Assembly: GCA_036787815.1 (NCBI GenBank)
Contig: DAIQOP010000195.1
Span: forward strand, 1 to 7,369
Length of the DNA stretch: 7,369 nt
Reading direction: 5' to 3'
From: DATBAK01 sp036787815
Lineage (GTDB): Bacteria > Actinomycetota > Acidimicrobiia > IMCC26256 > PALSA-610
The translations under genes and the position numbers were made by a program. Below, piece after piece: positions 1 through 5,192 of this stretch (within the stretch, counting starts at the first letter, position 1; every line of letters begins with the position of its first letter). The notes beneath the pieces were generated by a model, which did not search any database, was not told where the DNA came from, and worked only from the letters and a program-made list of their open reading frames with translations.

Positions 1-246
1 GTGCTCGATGCCTATGGTGCGGCCCGACTCCCACTCGGTCACGGTCATCCGGTCGGTCATCCGGAACGGCCCGACGCGCGTGAGGCAGTCGAACTCCGTG
101 CCGACGCCACTCGTCGTCGACGAGACGAAGGTGATGCGTTCCGCGTCGGTCATCCACTCGGTGTGGTGCTCGATGTTCTCGACGACCTCCCACACGCGCG
201 CGGGGGGCGCGTCGATCGTCGTGCACACGCGGATGCGCACGGTCAT
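1..246 (-). CDS. SRPBCC-family (polyketide cyclase/dehydrase-like) protein, 3' end outside window
   Basis: Only the first 82 residues are visible; the gene runs off the left edge of the window. The protein opens MTVRIRVCTTIDAPPARVWE and continues with a Val-Glu-Asn-Ile stretch and a Trp at residue 31. This is the usual first strand plus helix of the SRPBCC (START/Bet v1-like) fold, where a beta strand ending in a D/A-x-P-x-x-V-W motif leads into a helix. Members bind hydrophobic ligands or act as small cyclases, aromatases or stress proteins; the substrate cannot be read from this fragment. The family is normally about 140-160 residues, so roughly half is missing. The ATG (246-244) overlaps the galT stop as ATGA, so it is probably translated by re-initiation from galT on a shared mRNA. 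No separate ribosome binding site is needed or obvious. Fold assignment is fairly secure; function is unknown. Confidence 0.75.
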   Translation of the reverse strand, partial: MTVRIRVCTTIDAPPARVWEVVENIEHHTEWMTDAERITFVSSTTSGVGTEFDCLTRVGPFRMTDRMTVTEWESGRTIGIEH

Positions 247-1172
247 CGCGCTGCGACCTCGCGCAGGGCGGCGGCGGCCTGCTCGGGCGGCACGATGTTC
301 ACGAACAAGCCGCTCCCGCGCTCGAAGCCGGCCGTCACCGACAGGCGTGGGGTGATGCGCACGTACCAGTGGAAGCCGGGGCGGGCCTCGGGTGGCGCGG
401 TGTGCACCACGAGGTTGTACGCCGGATCGCCGAGCAGGGTCGCGAGCCGGCCGAGCACGTCGTGGGTCGTGCGTGCGACCACTCCGATCTCGGCGTCGGT
501 CGCCTCGTCGAACCGGGCGCGCGTCGACCGGTGCGCGACGAGCACCTCGAAGGGCTCGCTCGCGCCGGGGTTGCACCAGGCGGGCGCCGGACCGTCGATC
601 ACCGCGAACTCGGATCCTCGGGCGTTGCTCAGCGAGTCGGCGACGAGATCGCGGCCCGAGCGCTCGAAGCGGGCGAGATCGTCGATCACCGCGGGCGGAA
701 CGAAGTCGAGTGCGACGAGCTGGGCGTGCGGATGCTCGATCGACGCGCCGGCCGGCTTGCCGTGGTTCACGAACGGCACGACGTGCGCGAGACCGGAAGC
801 GAGGTGCAGCGCGGAGCGATCGCGCAATGCCCGCATCACGTCGACGGCCGCGTCGGCGCCCAACCCGCCCCACGACCGGTTGTGCGCCGTCGAGAGCACG
901 ACCACCTCATGCGCCCCGGCGACCGCGCCGCCGACGATCGGGTAGAGGTTGGGCACGACCCGCAGGCTCCAACCCGGGCCGTCGGCTTCCCCGCCCCCGA
1001 ACCGGGCGACCTCGGGTGGCGTCTCGTGCTCGTGCCCCGGGCAGAAGGGACAGTCGGCCGGGTGTGCAGGCGGAGGCTCCGCCACCCTGCGAAACGTCTC
1101 CGGACGCGCGGCGCGCTCGGCCGCCACGATGACCAGCCGGTCGGTGAGCGCATCATGACGCATCTCGGGCAC
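243..1172 (-). CDS. galT: Galactose-1-phosphate uridylyltransferase (GalT/HIT family)
   Basis: Predicted 309-residue GalT-type nucleotidyltransferase. GalT exchanges UMP between UDP-glucose and galactose-1-phosphate in the Leloir pathway, in the cytoplasm. Visible signature: zinc ligands C-P-F-C (C41, C44), a His in VVVLSTAHNRSW (H97), and the H-P-H-A-Q active site (H147, H149, Q151), where H149 is the nucleophile that becomes uridylylated. The C-terminal half has the family's F-H-W and I-T-P-R-L stretches followed by V-P-P-E. The GTG at 1172 gives MPEMRHDALTDRLVI, which matches how actinobacterial GalT proteins usually begin. The ATG three codons later (1163) is the alternative, and the frame stays open upstream of both. 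A TAGCTT box 8 nt upstream of the GTG would make the mRNA nearly leaderless. Its TGA overlaps the next start (ATGA). The related ADP-glucose phosphorylase activity cannot be excluded from motifs alone. Confidence 0.88.
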   Translation of the reverse strand: MPEMRHDALTDRLVIVAAERAARPETFRRVAEPPPAHPADCPFCPGHEHETPPEVARFGGGEADGPGWSLRVVPNLYPIVGGAVAGAHEVVVLSTAHNRSWGGLGADAAVDVMRALRDRSALHLASGLAHVVPFVNHGKPAGASIEHPHAQLVALDFVPPAVIDDLARFERSGRDLVADSLSNARGSEFAVIDGPAPAWCNPGASEPFEVLVAHRSTRARFDEATDAEIGVVARTTHDVLGRLATLLGDPAYNLVVHTAPPEARPGFHWYVRITPRLSVTAGFERGSGLFVNIVPPEQAAAALREVAAR

Positions 1173-1180
1173 GGGTCCTG

Positions 1181-1186
1181 AAGCTA
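1181..1186 (-). promoter_or_regulatory. Possible -10 box for galT
   Basis: Read on the minus strand this is TAGCTT, a match to the TAnnnT pattern. It ends 8 nt before the GTG at 1172, so transcription could begin at or next to the start codon. No convincing -35 hexamer is seen. A six-base degenerate match is weak evidence on its own. It gains some weight from the divergent arrangement and the lack of a well-spaced Shine-Dalgarno: AGGA lies only 3 nt from the GTG and 12 nt from the later ATG. Confidence 0.35.
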
Positions 1187-1188
1187 CA

Positions 1189-1203
1189 GGCGCCGAAGGC
1201 GCC
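1189..1203. promoter_or_regulatory. Palindrome in the divergent promoter region (possible operator)
   Basis: GGCGCC, GAA, GGCGCC: a perfect 6-bp inverted repeat with a 3-base centre. Flanking CAGG and CCTG partly extend the symmetry on the outside. It sits midway in the 55-bp gap between galT and the reductase gene. It covers where the -35 element of the rightward promoter would be and lies just upstream of the proposed leftward -10. A dimeric repressor bound here could affect both genes. In GC-rich DNA such palindromes also arise by chance, so operator function is an inference. Confidence 0.35.
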
Positions 1204-1214
1204 GGCCTGCTCGG

Positions 1215-1220
1215 TACGCT
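1215..1220 (+). promoter_or_regulatory. Leaderless -10 promoter box for the quinone reductase gene
   Basis: TACGCT matches TAnnnT and ends exactly 7 nt before the GTG at 1228, the spacing expected if the transcript starts on the first base of the start codon. The stretch between is G-rich (GGGGGTC) but too close to the GTG to serve as a ribosome binding site. Leaderless mRNAs with this layout are common in Actinomycetota. The same pattern recurs before phzF in this window. Confidence 0.55.
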
Positions 1221-1227
1221 GGGGGTC

Positions 1228-2586
1228 GTGCCCGTTCGTTTCGTGATCTTCGGTGGTGGGCCTGCGGGCAATACCGCGGCGACGGTCGCGGCGACGCTCG
1301 GGGCCGAGGTGACCCTGATCGAACGCGACATCGTCGGTGGCGCGGCGCACCTCTGGGACTGCATCCCCTCGAAGGCGATGATCGCGACCGGCGGGCAGCT
1401 GTCGGAGCTCACACGCGCCCGGGTCATGGGCCTGCGCGCGGCAGGCAGCCTCGACACCGACGCGTTGCGCGAACGGGTCGCGTCGATCGAGGGGCGCCTG
1501 CACGAGTCGGTGCGCAGCCTGCTCGAGTCGCAGGGCGTCCGCATGATCGCGGGTGCCGGGCGCTTCGTCGGGCCGTACACCGTCGCGGTCGACACCGCCG
1601 ACGGCACCGAGGAGATCGACGCCGACGCGATCCTCATCGCGACCGGATCGCGGCCGCGCATCCCGGATTGGGTCAAGGTCGACGGCGAGCGCATCCTCGC
1701 GACGCGCCAGGCGTATCCGCCGCCGGAGATCCCCGATCACCTCGTCGTGGTCGGTTCGGGCGTCACGGGTGTGGAGTTCACCCACATGTTCAGCGCGCTC
1801 GGGTCGCAGGTCACGCTCATCGTCTCCCGCCAACAGGTGCTGCCGACCAAGGATCCCGAGGTCGCGGCGGTGCTCGAGGAGGAGTTCCTCTCGCGGGGCG
1901 TCAAGCTCCTCAAGGGCGCCCGCGCGATCGCGATGGAACGCGAAGGGTCGAAGGTGTTCGTGTCGTGCGACGACGGCCGCCGCGCCGACGGCTCCCACGC
2001 GCTGCTCTGCATCGGCTCGATCCCCAACAGCGACGGCATCGGTTGCGAGACCGCCGGCGTGCACGTCGACGACGGCGGGTACGTGCCCGGCAACCGTCAT
2101 TGCCAGACCAACGTGCCCCACGTGTACTCGGCCGGCGACGTCTCGGGCCGGCTCCCGCTCTCGTCGGTCGCGGCGATGCAGGGCCGCAAGATCGCCGAGC
2201 ACGTGATGGGGCTCACCGCCGTCGCGCACCGCCACCTCGACTACGACAAGGCCGCGTCGGCCATCTTCACCGAGCCCGAGATCGCCGACGTCGGCCTCGC
2301 GGAGGCGGAGGCCTTCGCGGTCGGGCGCAAGCTGCGCGTCACCAAGGTACCGTTCTCGTCGAACGCGCAGGCGTTGATCAAGGGCGACTCGCGCGGCTTC
2401 GTGAAGATCCTCTCCGACCCGGCCACCGGCGTCGTGCTCGGCGGTTCGATCGTCGGACGCAACGCAGCCGAGCTCATCAGCGTCGTCGCGCTCGCGGTCA
2501 CGAACCGCCTGACCGTCACCGACATCGTCGACTCGTTGCTGGTGCATCCCGCGCTCGCCGAGTCGTTGGCCGAAGCCGCGTCGTAG
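1228..2586 (+). CDS. LpdA-type NAD(P)H quinone reductase (flavoprotein disulfide reductase family)
   Basis: 452-residue FAD protein with the two-dinucleotide-fold layout of dihydrolipoamide dehydrogenases. The FAD Rossmann motif is GGGPAG (residues 9-14) with E32 for the ribose. The NAD(P) motif is GSGVTG (176-181), the second FAD motif is S-A-G-D (301-304), and the dimerisation domain runs from about residue 335. The redox site reads GGAAHLWDCIPSK (37-49): the first Cys of the usual C-x4-C disulfide is Ala40 and only C45 remains. That is the pattern of mycobacterial LpdA (Rv3303c), a quinone reductase rather than a lipoamide dehydrogenase. H440 and E445 at the C-terminus keep the classic dyad. 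After the second beta-alpha-beta unit the usual acidic residue is replaced by V-S-R, which suggests NADPH can be accepted (inference). GTG start fixed by the leaderless box. First gene of a plus-strand run; divergent from galT. Confidence 0.85.
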   Translation: MPVRFVIFGGGPAGNTAATVAATLGAEVTLIERDIVGGAAHLWDCIPSKAMIATGGQLSELTRARVMGLRAAGSLDTDALRERVASIEGRLHESVRSLLESQGVRMIAGAGRFVGPYTVAVDTADGTEEIDADAILIATGSRPRIPDWVKVDGERILATRQAYPPPEIPDHLVVVGSGVTGVEFTHMFSALGSQVTLIVSRQQVLPTKDPEVAAVLEEEFLSRGVKLLKGARAIAMEREGSKVFVSCDDGRRADGSHALLCIGSIPNSDGIGCETAGVHVDDGGYVPGNRHCQTNVPHVYSAGDVSGRLPLSSVAAMQGRKIAEHVMGLTAVAHRHLDYDKAASAIFTEPEIADVGLAEAEAFAVGRKLRVTKVPFSSNAQALIKGDSRGFVKILSDPATGVVLGGSIVGRNAAELISVVALAVTNRLTVTDIVDSLLVHPALAESLAEAAS

Positions 2587-2614
2587 CCTCCGTGTCGAAG
2601 CCGGAACCGCCGCC

Positions 2615-2621
2615 GGGGGAG
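2615..2621 (+). promoter_or_regulatory. Shine-Dalgarno that decides the epimerase start
   Basis: GGGGGAG lies 5 nt before the GTG at 2627. The alternative in-frame GTG at 2621 overlaps this element and so would have no usable ribosome binding site. The 2627 start also places the protein's first residues directly at the first Rossmann strand, as is typical of the family. Confidence 0.7.
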
Positions 2622-2626
2622 TGCGC

Positions 2627-3574
2627 GTGCGCGCGCTGGTGACGGGCGCGGCCGGGTTCATCGGCAGCCATCTCGTCGAAGCCCTCGTCGCGCGCGGCGA
2701 CACGGTGCTCGCGGTCGACTCCTTCACCCCCTACTACGACGTCGCGCAGAAGCGGGCGAACGCCGCGAGCCTCGCGGGCCCGGCGGTCGAGCTCCTCGAC
2801 GTCGATCTGCGGGTGGCGGACATCGAGCCGATGCTCGACGGGATCGACGTCGTGTACCACCAGGCCGCGCAACCGGGTGTTCGCCTGTCGTGGTCGAGCG
2901 GTTTCCGCGAGTACGTCGAGCAGAACGTGATCGTCACGCAACGGTTGCTCGACGCGGTGCACGTCGCCGGCGCCCGCCGGTTCGTCTACGCGTCGAGCTC
3001 GTCGGTCTACGGGCACCAACCTCGCTACCCGACGCACGAGGACGACCTTCCCGCGCCCTTCAGCCCGTACGGGGTCACGAAGCTCGCGGCCGAGCACCTC
3101 TGCTCGGTCTACGCGCAGAACTGGGGCCTCCCGACGGTCGCCCTTCGGTACTTCACCGTCTTCGGGCCCCGGCAGCGCCCCGACATGTCGATCTACCGGC
3201 TGTGCGAGTCGGCGCTCGGGCGCGGAGTGTTCCCGCGCTTCGGCGACGGCGCGCAGATCCGCGAGTTCACCTACGTCGCCGACATCGTCGAGGGCAACGT
3301 GGCCGCCGCGCACGCCGACCTGGCGCCGGGCTCGATCGTCAACCTCGCCGGTGGCGCCGAGATCACGCTCGCCGAGCTCATCGTGCTGGTGGGCGACCTC
3401 GCGGGCGCGCCCGTCGAGGTGGAGGCGCGCCCGGCGGAACCCGGTGATTCACGCCGCAACGGCGGCGCGATCGACCGCGCCCGCGAGCTGCTCGGCTGGG
3501 AGCCGCGCGTCTCGCTCCCTGATGGCATCCTTGCCCAACTCGCCTGGCATCGTTCACGACCCACGACCTCGTAG
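2627..3574 (+). CDS. NAD-dependent epimerase/dehydratase (extended SDR, nucleotide-sugar type)
   Basis: 315 residues, the normal length for extended short-chain dehydrogenases acting on nucleotide sugars. The N-terminus MRALVTGAAGFIGSHL carries the NAD motif G-x-x-G-x-x-G (G7, G10, G13). The acidic D-S-F-T-P-Y-Y-D stretch after strand 2 is typical of UDP-glucuronate 4-epimerase and related enzymes. The catalytic set is the serine run at 123-126 (YASSSSVYG) with Y148 and K152 in Y-G-V-T-K. The L-R-Y-F-T-V-F-G-P-R-Q-R-P-D motif and R-E-F-T-Y-V-A-D-I follow, both seen in UDP-glucose/UDP-glucuronate 4-epimerases and dTDP-glucose 4,6-dehydratases. The exact sugar is not readable; a galE-like or UDP-glucuronate epimerase-like activity is the best guess. 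It starts 40 bp after the reductase gene and ends 28 bp before the nitrile hydratase beta gene, so cotranscription with both is likely. Confidence 0.85.
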   Translation: MRALVTGAAGFIGSHLVEALVARGDTVLAVDSFTPYYDVAQKRANAASLAGPAVELLDVDLRVADIEPMLDGIDVVYHQAAQPGVRLSWSSGFREYVEQNVIVTQRLLDAVHVAGARRFVYASSSSVYGHQPRYPTHEDDLPAPFSPYGVTKLAAEHLCSVYAQNWGLPTVALRYFTVFGPRQRPDMSIYRLCESALGRGVFPRFGDGAQIREFTYVADIVEGNVAAAHADLAPGSIVNLAGGAEITLAELIVLVGDLAGAPVEVEARPAEPGDSRRNGGAIDRARELLGWEPRVSLPDGILAQLAWHRSRPTTS

Positions 3575-3583
3575 CCGCGGGCT

Positions 3584-3596
3584 CTCACGGAGTGAG
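3584..3596 (+). promoter_or_regulatory. Small hairpin presenting the nthB ribosome binding site
   Basis: CTCAC, GGA, GTGAG: a perfect 5-bp stem with a 3-base loop. The only Shine-Dalgarno-like element for the beta subunit (GGAG, 3589-3592) begins in the loop, 10 nt before the ATG at 3603. The hairpin is weak and its role is conjecture; the ribosome binding site itself is the useful observation. Confidence 0.35.
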
Positions 3597-3602
3597 CACG
3601 AG

Positions 3603-4232
3603 ATGGACGGCATGCACGACCTCGGTGGAGTCCAGGGGTTCGGCCCGGTCGAGCGCGAGGCCGCCGAGCCGGTGTTCCACGCCGATTGGGAACGCCGCGC
3701 GTTCCGGGTGAACCTCGCGGTGCTCATTGCGCTGAATCCCGGCGGCGGCGGGTTCCGGCACAGCATCGAGCGCATGGATCCCGCGCACTACCTCACCTCG
3801 ACGTACTACGAGCACTGGCTCACGGGCGTGACCACGCTCGCGGTCGAGGCCGGTGTCGTCACGCAGCAGGAGCTGGAGCAACGCGCCGGCGGCGGCTTCC
3901 CGTTGTCGCGCCCCGACCGCGGCACCGCGCCGCCGAGCGCGCCACCGAAGACCGAACCGCGCTTCGCCGTCGGCGACCGGGTCCGGGTTCGCGAGTGGCA
4001 TCCGCTCGGGCACACGCGCGCGCCCCGGTACGTGCAGGGCAGGCGAGGGGTCGTCGACCGCTTCGACGGGGCGTACAACCTCCCCGATGCCGAGGCGCAC
4101 GGCGGCACGAAGGTCACCGATCCGACCTACTCGGTGCGGTTCGCCGCACACGAGCTCTGGGGCGACGGCGCGGCTCCCGGCGAGACGGTCAACGTCGATC
4201 TGTGGGAGCGCTACCTCGAGGAGGACCGGTGA
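3603..4232 (+). CDS. nthB: Nitrile hydratase beta subunit
   Basis: 209-residue beta subunit of nitrile hydratase, the cytoplasmic enzyme that hydrates nitriles to amides. It begins MDGMHDLGGVQGFGPV, the hallmark N-terminus of the family. R52 in F-R-H-S-I-E-R-M falls at the same number as the Pseudonocardia thermophila arginine that contacts the oxidised claw cysteines. Y68 and W72 of Y-Y-E-H-W also match that enzyme by position, from remembered sequence. The second claw-contacting arginine corresponds to R139 in P-L-G-H-T-R-A-P-R-Y. The C-terminal SH3-like barrel is complete, ending in A-H-E-L-W-G-D and D-L-W-E-R-Y-L. The protein is somewhat shorter than the 230-residue class because the linker between halves (about 93-118) is short. 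An intact beta argues against thiocyanate hydrolase, in which this chain is split. The stop overlaps the alpha start by GTGA. Confidence 0.93.
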   Translation: MDGMHDLGGVQGFGPVEREAAEPVFHADWERRAFRVNLAVLIALNPGGGGFRHSIERMDPAHYLTSTYYEHWLTGVTTLAVEAGVVTQQELEQRAGGGFPLSRPDRGTAPPSAPPKTEPRFAVGDRVRVREWHPLGHTRAPRYVQGRRGVVDRFDGAYNLPDAEAHGGTKVTDPTYSVRFAAHELWGDGAAPGETVNVDLWERYLEEDR

Positions 4233-4861
4233 GCGGAGATCACGGGCACGAGCACGTACACGAGCACGTACACGAGCACGAGCACCGTCCCGAGCCGCTC
4301 GCGCCCATCGAGGCGCGCGTCGCGGCGATCGAAGCGGTGCTGATCGAGAAGGGGCTCTTCGACTCCGCCGTGCTCGACGCGATCGTCGACACCTTCGAGC
4401 ACAACCTCGGCCCGCTCAACGGCGCCCGCGTGGTGGCGCGCGCGTGGGTGGATCCCGCGTACCGCGAACGCCTCCTCACCGACGGCACCGCGGCGATCGC
4501 CGAGCTGGGCTTCGGTGGACCGGAGGGCGACCACATGGTCGTCGTCGAGAACGCACCCGAGGTGCACAACCTCGTCGTGTGCACCTTGTGCTCGTGCTAT
4601 CCGTGGCCCACGCTCGGTCTGCCGCCGGCCTGGTACAAGGCTCCGGCCTATCGCTCGCGCGCGGTGCGCGAGCCCCGCGCGCTGCTCGCGGAGATGGGCA
4701 CGGTCGTGCCCGACGACGTCGAGATCCGGGTCTGGGATTCGAGCGCCGAGGTGCGCTACCTCGTGCTTCCCGAGCGCCCCGCCGGCACCGAAGGCATGTC
4801 GGAGGAAGAGCTCGCTTCGGTGGTCACCCGTGACTCGATGATCGGGGTGGAGCGGTTGTGA
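4229..4861 (+). CDS. nthA: Nitrile hydratase alpha subunit, cobalt type
   Basis: 210-residue catalytic subunit. The metal site reads V-C-T-L-C-S-C (C118, T119, C121, S122, C123). Thr after the first Cys is the mark of the non-corrin cobalt class; iron enzymes have Ser. In the family, the second and third Cys become sulfinic and sulfenic acids, and backbone amides complete the claw. Y-P-W-P follows, as expected, and the body has the family's K-A-P-A-Y-R-S-R and E-I-R-V-W-D-S segments. The N-terminus is unusual: residues 5-19 have His at every second position (eight His, alternating with Gly, Glu and Val) before the standard P-I-E-A-R start of the fold. The GTG start lies in a GTGA overlap with the beta stop, and the stop overlaps the accessory gene by a second GTGA, so all three chains are probably made by coupled translation. 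Beta-before-alpha order is typical of cobalt enzymes. Confidence 0.94.
   Translation: MSGDHGHEHVHEHVHEHEHRPEPLAPIEARVAAIEAVLIEKGLFDSAVLDAIVDTFEHNLGPLNGARVVARAWVDPAYRERLLTDGTAAIAELGFGGPEGDHMVVVENAPEVHNLVVCTLCSCYPWPTLGLPPAWYKAPAYRSRAVREPRALLAEMGTVVPDDVEIRVWDSSAEVRYLVLPERPAGTEGMSEEELASVVTRDSMIGVERL
4247..4285 (+). repeat. In-frame tandem repeat encoding the His-rich N-terminus of NthA
   Basis: Two exact copies of CACGAGCACGTA (4247-4258, 4259-4270), then CACGAGCACGAG (4271-4282) and a final CAC. The larger unit is itself nearly two copies of CACGAG. Both copies use GTA for valine, an uncommon codon in this GC-rich window, which points to recent duplication by slippage rather than independent codon choice. 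Because the unit is 12 bp, copy-number change would keep the frame and alter only the number of His-Glu-His-Val units. Confidence 0.85.
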
Positions 4862-5166
4862 CCGCGCTCCCCGACGAGATCGCGACGATGCAGGGCACGG
4901 CCGCTCCGCCGCGTGACAACGGTGAGCTGGTGTTCGCGTCGCCGTGGGAGGGCCGGGTGTTCGCGCTGGCCGTCGCCCTGGTGGAGCAGCTCGGGCTGCC
5001 GTGGGACGCCTTCCGGTTGCGGCTGATCGCCGCCGTCGCCGAGGCTCCCGATCGTCCGTACTACGAGAGTTGGGCCGCCGCGCTCGAGTCGCTCGTCGTG
5101 AGCCTCGAGCTCGCGACGCCCGCGGCCATCGACGCCGCCACCCCCGGGGAGCGGCTCCCGCTCTGA
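4858..5166 (+). CDS. Nitrile hydratase accessory protein (maturation/activator chaperone)
   Basis: 102-residue protein in the position of the P14K/NhlE-type activator that loads metal-bearing alpha subunit into the enzyme by subunit exchange. It opens MTALPDEIATMQGTAAPPRD, then F-A-S-P-W-E-G-R-V-F (residues 26-35), F-R-L-R-L-I (52-57) and Y-Y-E-S-W (68-72). These line up with F-H-A-D-W-E-R-R-A-F, F-R-H-S-I-E and Y-Y-E-H-W of the beta subunit, so the protein resembles the N-terminal half of beta, as known for this family. It ends soon after that helix, without the charged or His-rich C-terminal tail that many activators carry. GTG start in a GTGA overlap with the alpha stop. No membrane segment or signal peptide. 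Identification rests on both sequence and context; direct cobalt binding by this protein is not indicated. Confidence 0.88.
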   Translation: MTALPDEIATMQGTAAPPRDNGELVFASPWEGRVFALAVALVEQLGLPWDAFRLRLIAAVAEAPDRPYYESWAAALESLVVSLELATPAAIDAATPGERLPL

Positions 5167-5169
5167 TCG

Positions 5170-5192
5170 GGCCGCCCTCCGAGGTGGCGGCC
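5170..5192. terminator. Hairpin at the convergent junction (possible bidirectional terminator)
   Basis: GGCCGCC (5170-5176) and GGCGGCC (5186-5192) form a 7-bp perfect stem around a 9-base loop. It fills the 25-bp gap between the accessory protein's stop and the end of phzF, and its right arm touches the phzF TAG. There is no T-tract on either side, so it is not a canonical intrinsic terminator. Placement between converging genes makes a terminator or 3'-end stabiliser the natural reading. Confidence 0.5.

Noticed and set aside
369..1181. Plus-strand open frame opposite galT
   Set aside because: No motif or ribosome binding site supports it. The minus strand encodes an intact GalT with zinc and H-P-H sites.
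1173..1694. Upstream extension of the galT reading frame into the reductase gene
   Set aside because: The extension is low-complexity sequence lying antisense to the reductase N-terminus. GalT family similarity begins only near 1172.
2621..2626. Earlier GTG as the start of the epimerase
   Set aside because: It overlaps the only good Shine-Dalgarno. The GTG at 2627 has proper spacing and gives the standard N-terminus.
1153..2727. Long open frame on the minus strand opposite the quinone reductase gene
   Set aside because: Its translation is Arg/Asp/Gly-rich with no recognisable family. The plus strand here has full flavoprotein motifs and a promoter. It is a by-product of GC-rich codon bias.
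4241..4288. Short CACGAG repeats as a CRISPR-like or intergenic repeat array
   Set aside because: The units are contiguous, 6-12 bp, in frame and inside the alpha-subunit gene; there are no spacers.
3603..4861. Thiocyanate hydrolase instead of nitrile hydratase
   Set aside because: In thiocyanate hydrolase the beta-like chain is divided into two subunits. Here beta is one intact chain and the third gene is an activator type.
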